A stretch of DNA of 5,779 bases from an uncultured Bacilli bacterium (GCA_947630515.1 CANRHY010000063.1:1-5779); one strand, 5' to 3'; shown: positions 1 to 5,687, counted from the first letter of the stretch. The notes: generated by a model from the sequence alone, not told the origin. Numbers and translations: made by a program.

Positions 1-512
1 ATATTTTCAAGTTCAGCATCTAGTTTAGCCATTTCAGCTTCTGCATATGCAGCTTCTTCAGCTTGTTCTTGCATTTCAGTATCATTTAATCCTTTAACAG
101 CTATTCCCATATTTCTTGCTTGACCTGCGACTGTTCTCATAGCGCTTTCGATGTTTGTAGTATTTAAATCAGGTAACTTAATTTCAGTTATTTCTTTTAA
201 GTCATCTTTAGTGATTGTAGCTACTACTTCATTAGCGCCTTTTACTCCGCCTTTTTGCAAACCAGCTTTCTTTAGAATTATTGAAGCTGCTGGTGGAGTC
301 TTAAGTACAAAATCAAAAGTTCTGTCTTCGTATATTGTTACTTCAACTGGAATTATGTCTCCAATTTTATCTTTAGTAGCATCGTTATACTTAGTACAAA
401 ATTCTTGTAAGTTTATACCTAGTGGTCCAAAGATAGTACCTACTGGTGGAGCTGGTGTAGCTTTACCTGCAGGTATTTCTATTTTTACTACTTTAGTAAT
501 TTGTTTTGCCAC
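1..512 (-). CDS. rplK: 50S ribosomal protein L11, C-terminally extended, 3' end outside window
   Basis: L11 binds the GTPase-associated region of 23S rRNA and helps factor-dependent GTP hydrolysis and the stringent response. The reading frame starts at GTG 512-510 behind a strong SD and is open to the window edge (170 complete codons). The N-terminal domain carries IPAGKATPAPPVG (residues 13-25), INLQEFC, IIPVEVTIYEDRTFDFVLKT and TPPAA. The C-terminal RNA-binding domain shows IKLPDLN (111-117), then ESAMRTVAGQARNMGI (122-137). Two things are odd. The loop after PPVG reads TIFGPLG where most bacteria have PALGQ(H/Q)G. The protein also does not stop near residue 141 but continues for at least 29 residues rich in Glu and Ala (about 142-170), likely helical. 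L11 identity is certain; the function of the extension is unknown. rplA would be expected next, beyond the left edge. Confidence 0.97.
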   Translation of the reverse strand, partial: MAKQITKVVKIEIPAGKATPAPPVGTIFGPLGINLQEFCTKYNDATKDKIGDIIPVEVTIYEDRTFDFVLKTPPAASIILKKAGLQKGGVKGANEVVATITKDDLKEITEIKLPDLNTTNIESAMRTVAGQARNMGIAVKGLNDTEMQEQAEEAAYAEAEMAKLDAELEN

Positions 513-518
513 GAAAAA

Positions 519-526
519 CACCTCCT
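519..526 (-). promoter_or_regulatory. Shine-Dalgarno of rplK, fixes the GTG start
   Basis: The minus strand reads AGGAGGTG, a near-perfect anti-16S match, six bases before GTG at 512-510. No ATG lies at a suitable distance. The encoded N-terminus (MAKQITKVVKIEIPAGKATP) matches the normal L11 start, so GTG is the start codon. Confidence 0.9.
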
Positions 527-552
527 ATTATATTTTATAGTTTATTTTTTCG

Positions 553-586
553 CGAGTGGTTATAATGAAGCCAATGTCTCCCACTT
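553..586 (-). promoter_or_regulatory. Probable rplK-rplA leader stem (L1-type autoregulatory site)
   Basis: Between the rplK promoter and start codon, the minus strand contains AAGTGGGAG (586-578) and, about 20 nt later, ATAACCACT (563-555). AGTGG pairs with CCACT as a five-base-pair stem. From general knowledge, L1 represses the L11-L1 operon by binding a leader structure that mimics its 23S rRNA site, with a GTGGGAG strand facing a strand ending in ACCAC. The sequence and position fit that pattern. I could not find a convincing upper helix between the two strands, so the assignment rests on the lower stem and its location. Confidence 0.45.
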
Positions 587-623
587 ATTTAGTTACATAT
601 TAAAATATATAACTCTAGGTGAA

Positions 624-652
624 ATAATATCACAAATTAGCCACAAATTCAA
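624..652 (-). promoter_or_regulatory. SigA-type promoter of rplK, extended -10
   Basis: On the minus strand TTGAAT (652-647) is followed after 17 bases by TATTAT (629-624), with TGA directly before the -10 (extended TGn element). The -35 overlaps the TGA stop of the upstream kinase gene (651-649). Predicted transcription starts near 617, giving a leader of about 105 nt that carries the GTGGGAG/ACCAC stem. This gives rplK expression independent of the secE promoter, although no terminator separates the two units. Confidence 0.7.
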
Positions 653-1455
653 TCTTTTTTTGTATTCTTTTTATTTTTCGTTAAGTTTAATCTTTTGCTT
701 TCTATTATTTCATATAAATATGGAATATGAGGAATATCTCTTCCTTTTCTTTGTAATTCTCTAAATAAGCCTCTTATTTCTTTTAAGTTTGTTATTTGTT
801 CAGACATTCTATCATATTCATATTGTTTTATTTCGAATATTCTTTTACAAAATATTGAATCTAAGTAAAATAGTAACATTGTTAATCTATCATAATTTCT
901 ATTTACTTTTTCTATAACTTTCTTGTTTTCAATAAATTCATATACATAATAAGGTACTCTAGTATTCCTTATGTTTTTAATAGCTACTCCATCAAAATCA
1001 ATTATGTGATAGTCTTTTTTGTTATCTATTAATATATTAAAGAAACTCATGTCACCTACTACTATGTTTTCTGGTCTATTATGAATACTTTTTAGTGTGT
1101 AAGATACTCTTCTTAATAGATTTAAGTACTCATCATAATTATTCATTGTTAGTAAACTTACACTTTCAAATAGTGTTTTACTACTTGGTATATAATCTAG
1201 TGTACAACCTAGAATAGTTTTATTTTTAGATTTTTCTTCTATTTTACATTTAGGTATTACTACTTTTTTAAGTCCTTTTATTTTTCCTAATTCTTCTAAT
1301 TTTTTGTCTCTTTCATAAGAAGCTTTTTTGCTTTTGTCTTTATACATTTTATATAAAGTTTTACCATCAGTATAAATTTCTGCTTCACTATGTATTTTAG
1401 GATGTAAATGTCTTAATTTAGATAAATTTATTTCACTAATATTTACTTCTTTCAT
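649..1455 (-). CDS. Small protein-kinase-fold protein, substrate unknown
   Basis: This 268-residue protein has the core signature of the eukaryotic-like/aminoglycoside-kinase fold. GDMSFFNIL (134-142) matches the catalytic loop, with D135 as likely base and N140 as metal ligand. IIDFDG (151-156) is the DFG-like metal-binding motif with D153. A plausible ATP-binding lysine is K36 in LYKMYK, with E48 as possible helix-C partner. Residues 82-90 (LGCTLDYIP) resemble the hinge. All key residues are present, so it may be active, but protein, sugar or lipid substrate cannot be told. There is no membrane segment and the C-terminus is very basic. The start follows AAAGGGGG with 5 nt spacing. It lies 28 nt after nusG with no terminator between, so it is probably cotranscribed with secE-nusG. 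Its TGA stop overlaps the rplK promoter. Confidence 0.8.
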   Translation of the reverse strand: MKEVNISEINLSKLRHLHPKIHSEAEIYTDGKTLYKMYKDKSKKASYERDKKLEELGKIKGLKKVVIPKCKIEEKSKNKTILGCTLDYIPSSKTLFESVSLLTMNNYDEYLNLLRRVSYTLKSIHNRPENIVVGDMSFFNILIDNKKDYHIIDFDGVAIKNIRNTRVPYYVYEFIENKKVIEKVNRNYDRLTMLLFYLDSIFCKRIFEIKQYEYDRMSEQITNLKEIRGLFRELQRKGRDIPHIPYLYEIIESKRLNLTKNKKNTKKD

Positions 1456-1483
1456 TTTAACCCCCTTTAAAAATGAAATATAA

Positions 1484-2023
1484 TTAGTTTTTGCTAATTT
1501 GAAGTAAGTCTACTTCTACTGGTGTTTCTTGACCAAATAAGTCGATTAGAACATTTAATTTTTGATTTTCTAAGTCTACGCTTTGTACTTTACCAAACAT
1601 ACCTTTAAATGGTCCATCTATAATTGTTACAGAGTCACCTTCACCTAGTTCAGTAGCAACATCTATTCTACTTAATCCTTCACTTGCTAGTATTTTGTCT
1701 ATTTCTTGAGGAAGAAGTGGTGTTGGTTTTGCACCTTTACCAGAAGAACCGATAAATCCAGTAACTCCTGGAGTGTTTCTTACTACATACCAAGCCTCAT
1801 CACTCATAATCATTTCAACAAGAACGTAACCTGGAAACATCTTTTTTACTTTTTCTTTTTTTACTCCATCTTTTATTTCTACTTCTTTTGTTTCAGGCAC
1901 GATTACTCTAAAGATATTGTTTTCCATACCCATAGTTTCAGCTCTCATAAGTAAGTTTTCTTTTACTTTACTTTCGTGTCCTGAATAAGTATTAACTACA
2001 TACCATAATTTTTCGTTTTCCAT
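1484..2023 (-). CDS. nusG: Transcription termination/antitermination factor NusG
   Basis: NusG binds the clamp of RNA polymerase and modulates pausing and Rho or ribosome coupling. The 179-residue product has normal family length. The NGN domain (about 1-115) shows WYVVNTYSGHE (7-17), the hallmark KMFPGYVLVEM (61-71) and VRNTPGVTGFIGSS (81-94). A flexible linker leads to the KOW domain (about 126-175), seen as GDSVTIIDGPFKGMFGKV (129-146) followed by VLIDLFGQETPVEVD. ATG 2023-2021 shares its A with the secE stop codon (TAATG). The SD AAGGA lies within the last codons of secE, implying translational coupling. Nothing is missing or unusual in the protein itself. Confidence 0.98.
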   Translation of the reverse strand: MENEKLWYVVNTYSGHESKVKENLLMRAETMGMENNIFRVIVPETKEVEIKDGVKKEKVKKMFPGYVLVEMIMSDEAWYVVRNTPGVTGFIGSSGKGAKPTPLLPQEIDKILASEGLSRIDVATELGEGDSVTIIDGPFKGMFGKVQSVDLENQKLNVLIDLFGQETPVEVDLLQISKN

Positions 2024-2199
2024 TATTTAATAATTCCTTTCACAAATGTAAATAATAAATCTAGTACATAAAAGTATAAGCCAAAGAATACCATCATTGC
2101 TAGTACTACACTGCTATATTTAAGCATGTCTTTTCCTTTAGGCCAACGTACCATTTTACCTTCTTTTTTTACTCCTCTAAAAAATGCTCCAATTTTCAT
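2023..2199 (-). CDS. secE: Preprotein translocase subunit SecE
   Basis: SecE is the small clamp subunit that stabilises SecY in the plasma-membrane Sec translocon. The 58-residue product has the short single-membrane-segment form usual in Gram-positive bacteria. An amphipathic region with the conserved KKEGKMVRWPKGKDMLKYS (11-29) precedes one hydrophobic segment at about 29-50 (SVVLAMMVFFGLYFYVLDLL). I chose ATG 2199-2197 because GGAGGG sits 4 nt ahead. ATG 2211 (four residues longer) is possible with a weaker AAAGGTG. An open frame extends to 2271, but that would begin inside the -35 box of the promoter and upstream of the expected transcript, so it is rejected. nusG follows with a one-base overlap. 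Confidence 0.95.
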   Translation of the reverse strand: MKIGAFFRGVKKEGKMVRWPKGKDMLKYSSVVLAMMVFFGLYFYVLDLLFTFVKGIIK

Positions 2200-2203
2200 T
2201 ATT

Positions 2204-2209
2204 CCCTCC
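2204..2209 (-). promoter_or_regulatory. Shine-Dalgarno deciding the secE start
   Basis: GGAGGG (2209-2204) stands four bases before ATG 2199-2197. The first G of this SD is the last base of the alternative ATG at 2211-2209, so the two starts compete for the same stretch. The SD strength favours the shorter SecE. Confidence 0.65.
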
Positions 2210-2211
2210 AT

Positions 2212-2232
2212 AAAAAAAACACCTTTGTGTTT
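2212..2232 (-). terminator. Terminator-shaped hairpin in the secE leader (possible attenuator)
   Basis: On the minus strand AAACAC (2232-2227), loop AAAG and GTGTTT (2222-2217) form a 6-bp stem, running into a total of eight Ts (2219-2212). It lies between the predicted secE transcription start (about 2235) and the secE start codon. It therefore cannot serve only as the terminator of the preceding gene if the promoter is real. The stem has only two G-C pairs and may be weak. Confidence 0.4.
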
Positions 2233-2241
2233 ACTAACTAA

Positions 2242-2271
2242 ATAATACCACAAAAGTGTATATTTTGTCAA
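2242..2271 (-). promoter_or_regulatory. SigA-type promoter of secE-nusG(-kinase)
   Basis: The minus strand has a perfect TTGACA (2271-2266), an 18-base spacer and TATTAT (2247-2242) preceded by TGG, an extended -10. The start is expected near 2235, leaving a leader of about 35 nt before secE. It lies 15 nt beyond the stop of the upstream ATPase gene and is the strongest-looking promoter in the window, as expected for essential genes. Confidence 0.85.
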
Positions 2272-2286
2272 TGTTATTTGGGCTTT

Positions 2287-3927
2287 TTATTTAACAATGC
2301 ATTTCTTTTTATAAAACACTATTATATGTGTAGTAATACTATTTACTTTATCTAGCTTAAGTTCGTTTATGTAGTTATTTGTTTTTATTTGTTTTTTAGC
2401 TTCATTTATTTTTTTGTTTATTTCTTTTTCAGTATTTGCTACTTTTAATTCAATTACTCCTCCATATTTTCTATCTTTTGTTTCTATTAATATATCAGCT
2501 CTTCCAAGCCCAGTTTCTCTATTTGATTTAACTATGTATCCTTTTTCAATTACTGGCGCTAGTAAGCCCATTAGAAATAAATGATAGCTTATTTCTTTTG
2601 TTAAATCTAAGTAACTTAAACTTGTAAGTAATTCATTTATGTAGTGCTCGATTTCTTCTTTATTTCCATTTAATATATTACCAACAAATGTAATGTTTTG
2701 TTCTGGTAATAGTGTTTTATTTATTATTACTCTTTGCATTATTTTTGCTAAACTTAATCTTACTTCTTCATTAGGTATTTTAAAGTAATCTATGTTATCT
2801 ACTTTTTTATCAAATGTTAAATATCCACTTGCTAGAAGTAAATTAAGTACTTTATCTATGTCTTCATAATTATTAAAATCTAAGTATGTTATGTTAGAAT
2901 CATAATTAAAACTTATACTTTCTTTATTTATTAGTTTTTGCATTGTAAGTTTATTTTCTTCATTCATTTTAGTAAGTAAATCAGTTATTAATGTGTTACT
3001 CGATGTATTTATCCAGTAAGGCATTATTTTTTTATCATTTACATAATTCATTATACTCCATGGATTATATATACTTAAACCACTAAAGTTATAGCCATCA
3101 TAATAATTTTTTACTTCTTTTGTTAGTTTTAAATCATAGTACAGAAGTAATTTTTTTGTTTCACTTTCTGTAAAACCAAAGGCTTCATTATAATTATTTT
3201 CCATCATTGAATATACTTTAAGGTTATTAAATTCACTAAATAAACTTTCATTACTTACTCTTAATACTCCAGTTAATATTCCCATTTTTACGGAATTGTT
3301 TCCTTTTAAAGCACTTCCAAATATTCCCCTCATAAATTCTATTATTTCTTTATAAAAGCCATTATTATATCCAGCTTGTATTGGAGTATCATACTCATCT
3401 ATTAGTATTATTACTTTTTCTTTATAATATTTTTTTAGCCACATTGATAAGTATTTTATGCTTTCTTTGTATTCTACTTCACTTGCTGTTCTACTTTTAT
3501 ATTTTTTAAAAATATCTTTTTCATCTTTATCAATTACTTCTTTAATATAACTTTTTTCTGTAAATATTCTTTGTATAAGTATTTTAAATTTTTCTAAAGA
3601 ATTATTATAATTACTTTCTTTCATATCTTTAAAGTCTAAATGTATAATAGGATATTTTCCAAAGTTTTTATAACAATCACTTTTATTTATGTATAAATCT
3701 TTAAATAAATTTTTATTTTCTTTTTTTGTTTCTATATTAAAGAAATTATCTAGCATTGATAAGAATAGAGATTTACCAAATCTTCTAGGTCTTGGAAATA
3801 ATACTACATCTGCACCTGTAGTTATTAGTTTTTCTATTACATTAGTTTTATCTACATAATAGTAATCTTCTTCTATTAGTTTTTTAAAATCAGTTGTTCC
3901 TATAGGTATCTTTTTTATTGTTCTCAC
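2287..3927 (-). CDS. AAA-ATPase-like protein with C-terminal PD-(D/E)XK nuclease domain
   Basis: This matches the widespread AAA-ATPase_like/DUF1703 (PDDEXK_9-type) architecture, often present in many copies in gut anaerobes; its function is not established. Counting from GTG 3927 (546 residues), IPIGTTDFKKLIEE (7-20) and YYYVDKT (22-28) form the typical N-terminus. RPRRFGKSLFLSML (46-59) is the family's Walker A-like loop and VIILIDEYD (172-180) its Walker B. The C-terminal nuclease core shows E446, GRAD (474-477) and IELK (492-495), so D477, E493 and K495 form the D-ExK triad and the domain looks catalytically complete. Length is normal and the frame unbroken. The start is uncertain: relatives usually begin with Met just before KKIPIG, where this gene has ATA (3918-3916). 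It is probably an accessory gene with its own promoter. Confidence 0.88.
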   Translation of the reverse strand: MRTIKKIPIGTTDFKKLIEEDYYYVDKTNVIEKLITTGADVVLFPRPRRFGKSLFLSMLDNFFNIETKKENKNLFKDLYINKSDCYKNFGKYPIIHLDFKDMKESNYNNSLEKFKILIQRIFTEKSYIKEVIDKDEKDIFKKYKSRTASEVEYKESIKYLSMWLKKYYKEKVIILIDEYDTPIQAGYNNGFYKEIIEFMRGIFGSALKGNNSVKMGILTGVLRVSNESLFSEFNNLKVYSMMENNYNEAFGFTESETKKLLLYYDLKLTKEVKNYYDGYNFSGLSIYNPWSIMNYVNDKKIMPYWINTSSNTLITDLLTKMNEENKLTMQKLINKESISFNYDSNITYLDFNNYEDIDKVLNLLLASGYLTFDKKVDNIDYFKIPNEEVRLSLAKIMQRVIINKTLLPEQNITFVGNILNGNKEEIEHYINELLTSLSYLDLTKEISYHLFLMGLLAPVIEKGYIVKSNRETGLGRADILIETKDRKYGGVIELKVANTEKEINKKINEAKKQIKTNNYINELKLDKVNSITTHIIVFYKKKCIVK

Positions 3928-3931
3928 CTCT
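3923..3931 (-). promoter_or_regulatory. Shine-Dalgarno overlapping the annotated GTG start of the ATPase gene
   Basis: AGAGGTGAG (3931-3923) is the only good SD here, but its GTG is the very codon an automatic caller would use as start (3927-3925). It is ideally placed, with six bases between GGTG and the codon, for ATA at 3918-3916. A GTG start would instead have to rely on the poorer GAAGTG about 7 nt ahead of it. Confidence 0.55.
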
Positions 3932-3949
3932 TTTCACTTCTTGTTAAAT

Positions 3950-3978
3950 ATTATACTATAATTTACTTTTTTTATCTA
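3950..3978 (-). promoter_or_regulatory. Promoter of the ATPase/nuclease gene
   Basis: A consensus TATAAT (3955-3950) lies 17 bases after TAGATA (3978-3973), a four-of-six -35. Transcription would begin near 3943, only about 16 nt before GTG 3927 but about 25 nt before ATA 3918. The upstream spacer is A/T-rich. The interval 3928-4066 holds only this promoter and the terminator of the preceding gene. Confidence 0.6.
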
Positions 3979-4014
3979 CTAAATAACAATTTTAACTAAA
4001 TATAAAATTTCAAG

Positions 4015-4059
4015 AAAAAACTGAACTAAGTTAACTCAATAAAATTAAATAGTTCAGTT
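4015..4059 (-). terminator. Intrinsic terminator after the XRE regulator gene
   Basis: The minus strand has AACTGAACTA (4059-4050), a 21-nt loop and TAGTTCAGTT (4028-4019): a perfect 10-bp stem whose end merges into a six-T run (4020-4015). It begins 8 nt after the regulator stop codon. The long loop contains the palindrome AGTTAACT (4036-4029). It would isolate the ATPase gene from the upstream unit. Confidence 0.7.
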
Positions 4060-4066
4060 ATTAATG

Positions 4067-4300
4067 TTATTCAAAAAATTTATTTATTGGAACTCTTAGT
4101 ACTTCACTTATTTTGTATAGGTTATATATACTGATACCCTGACTTAAATTGTTACTTTCAAGTCCTCCAATAAGTGAAGTACTAACACCCACCTTTTCTG
4201 CTAAATCTCTTTGTGTCATATTACCTTTATCTATATTATATAATAGTCTATATCTTTTTATATTATTTCCTACTTTTTTATTTATCATTTTTTCTGTCAT
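4067..4300 (-). CDS. Small XRE/Cro-family helix-turn-helix regulator
   Basis: This 77-residue protein is essentially a single HTH_3 DNA-binding domain. After a short basic start (NKKVGNNIKRYRLL, 7-20), the helix-turn-helix runs from about 28 to 49: MTQRDLAEKVGVS is the scaffold helix and turn, and TSLIGGLES the recognition helix. ISIYNLYKISEVLRVPINKFF (56-76) is the usual closing helical segment. The Gly-Gly pair in the recognition helix is somewhat unusual. I chose ATG 4300 because AAGGAG precedes it by 6 nt. A frame open to 4357 would run back through the end of the upstream gene and has no SD. The gene lies 10 nt after the secreted-protein gene and is probably cotranscribed. Its target is not known; self-regulation is possible. 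Confidence 0.9.
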   Translation of the reverse strand: MTEKMINKKVGNNIKRYRLLYNIDKGNMTQRDLAEKVGVSTSLIGGLESNNLSQGISIYNLYKISEVLRVPINKFFE

Positions 4301-4316
4301 TGTTAACTCCTTAACA
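4301..4316 (-). promoter_or_regulatory. Inverted repeat enclosing the regulator's Shine-Dalgarno
   Basis: TGTTAA-GGAG-TTAACA is a perfect 6-bp inverted repeat with the SD core GGAG in its loop. The left arm contains the TAA stop of the upstream gene (4313-4311), and the right arm ends immediately before ATG 4300. It could be an RNA hairpin tuning translation after termination of the upstream frame, or a DNA operator for a dimeric HTH protein. The stem is almost all A-T, so RNA stability would be low. Confidence 0.5.
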
Positions 4317-5681
4317 GTCGAAAACAAACTTTGCAAACCCCGGAACATTATTGGCACATGATTTTTTGTTTATATCGTTGGCTACTCCTATTTCACCAGA
4401 ACAAATATCATTCACATGTAGTGGTTCCCAATACCCCCATCCAGAAGATCCGATATTTTTACATGTATATTCTCGAGAATATCCAGTCTCAGTTCCCGTT
4501 TTACCATAGATAGTTTTATTATCACATATTGCTTTACATAATTTTTCACTTAATGTAATATCACAAGCTATATCTTTTTTTACATTTGCAAATGATATGC
4601 TATCTCCACTAATTGCACTGTCTTCACAGCCAGAATAAGTTGCTTGTTCAAGCATATATCCTGAATTTGCTGTTATTCCTGTAAATGATGCCGTTGCCCC
4701 TACATTTACTGTTTTTGTTTCAGTTGTATTATTTCCTATTTTTCCATTTACTATTGTTACTTTTACTTGCACTGTTTTTACTTTTAATGTTACTGTACAT
4801 GTCATTGCTTTTGTTACTTTACTTGCTGTTACTATATCTCCTTTTATTGTACAACCTCCATCTACTGTTGCTCCATTCGTTATGTAACCATCATTTGCTG
4901 TTATTGTAAATGTTCCACTACTATTATAATTTATATTTCTAGACGCTGGCTCTGATTTTCCATTATTTACATTTACTGTTACTTTGTATGTATTTATTGG
5001 TATCGTTACTGTACATGTTTGGTCTTTTGATACATTTTTTAGTGTTAATACTCCGTTTTCTATCGTTCCATCACAATCTTTTACTGTTGCTTTACCTAAA
5101 TTATATCCTGTTGTTGCTTTTAGAGTAAATGTTAATCCATCATTTTCTTTTACTTGTTTTGTAGCTGAATCTACTGTTCCTCCTGTAACATTTACTGTTA
5201 CTTCATATCCTTTATCTGTTACTGCTTTATATGACGCTGATGGTGTTACAGTAGAATTTGCTAGATATCCTCCACTTACTGTAAATTCTACTGTCATTTC
5301 TGTTTGTGCTTCTATTACTACTGTTACTGTTTTTGTATATGTATTATTATTATATTTATTTACTTCTCCTGTTGGAGTATCTGTTGTTGTACTTAGATAA
5401 TATACTTTACCATCACCTTTTGTTATTTTATAATCTAAACTATATCTACTATCTATTTCATTTAAACTTGTTATTTTTACATTTATCTTTTTTGTTGTTC
5501 CTGCACTTACTGTTATAGTATTTTCGTTTTTTCCATCTATTTGTATTCCATATAGTAAACTACTTACAAGTAACTCACTTGCTTTATATTCATTAGTACT
5601 CACAACAAATATTGCATAACTTGTACTTAATATTATAGTTAAAAGTATACTTGTTAATATTATTAAATTTCTTTTTTTCAT
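4311..5681 (-). CDS. Secreted Cys-rich repeat protein with TasA/camelysin-like leader
   Basis: This 456-residue protein is predicted to be exported. MKKRN plus a hydrophobic stretch (about 6-20) and TSYAIFVVS form a signal peptide resembling SipW-processed TasA/camelysin-type leaders, with cleavage plausible after A23. Residues about 24-155 look like one beta-rich domain (ASELLVSSLLYGIQIDG; ITVSAGTTKKINVKITSLNE). Three divergent InlB-B-type repeats follow (159-230, 232-302, 304-379). Each has two Cys: C203/C223, C277/C295 and C352/C373. The tail (380-456) holds six more, at 382, 386, 407, 427, 442 and 456, the last being the final residue. There is no LPXTG motif or C-terminal membrane segment. 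ATG 5681 is preferred over GTG 5702 for its SD and for the normal MKK signal start. Its role (adhesion, matrix, ligand) is unknown. Confidence 0.82.
   Translation of the reverse strand: MKKRNLIILTSILLTIILSTSYAIFVVSTNEYKASELLVSSLLYGIQIDGKNENTITVSAGTTKKINVKITSLNEIDSRYSLDYKITKGDGKVYYLSTTTDTPTGEVNKYNNNTYTKTVTVVIEAQTEMTVEFTVSGGYLANSTVTPSASYKAVTDKGYEVTVNVTGGTVDSATKQVKENDGLTFTLKATTGYNLGKATVKDCDGTIENGVLTLKNVSKDQTCTVTIPINTYKVTVNVNNGKSEPASRNINYNSSGTFTITANDGYITNGATVDGGCTIKGDIVTASKVTKAMTCTVTLKVKTVQVKVTIVNGKIGNNTTETKTVNVGATASFTGITANSGYMLEQATYSGCEDSAISGDSISFANVKKDIACDITLSEKLCKAICDNKTIYGKTGTETGYSREYTCKNIGSSGWGYWEPLHVNDICSGEIGVANDINKKSCANNVPGFAKFVFDC
4545..5207 (-). repeat. Three tandem InlB-B-like protein repeats, each with a Cys pair
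   Basis: The repeats start YEVTVNVTGG, YKVTVNVNNGK and VQVKVTIVNGK. They share a GY motif near the middle (TTGYNLGKATV, NDGYITNGATV, NSGYMLEQATY), a Cys soon after it and a second Cys near the end (DQTCTVT, AMTCTVT, IACDIT). The spacing is about 72 residues (roughly 216 bp). They have diverged well at the DNA level, so this looks like old duplication rather than recent slippage. Confidence 0.8.
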
Positions 5682-5687
5682 TTTCTT

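Noticed and set aside
151..540. Long plus-strand open frame opposite rplK
   Set aside because: rplK on the minus strand is unmistakable, and the plus frame has no recognisable domain.
2200..2271. Extended 82-residue version of SecE
   Set aside because: Its start codon overlaps the TTGACA box and precedes the expected transcript; SecE homology begins near MKIG behind a strong SD.
2272..2296. TGTTA/TAACA inverted repeat at the stop of the ATPase gene as a terminator
   Set aside because: Only 5 bp with a long loop and no T-tract after it on the minus strand; recurring GTTA/TAAC pairs are expected by chance in such AT-rich DNA.
4301..4357. N-terminal extension of the XRE regulator to 4357
   Set aside because: It would overlap the end of the secreted-protein gene in another frame, has no SD, and the domain starts normally from ATG 4300.
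4545..5207. CRISPR-like or tandem DNA repeats
   Set aside because: The periodicity is at protein level (about 72 residues) and the DNA copies are diverged and coding; there are no short identical repeats with spacers.
4685..5518. Leucine- and tyrosine-rich open frames on the plus strand opposite the secreted-protein gene
   Set aside because: They are shadows of a Thr/Val-rich repeat coding frame on the minus strand; their low-complexity composition and lack of SD sequences make them non-genes.
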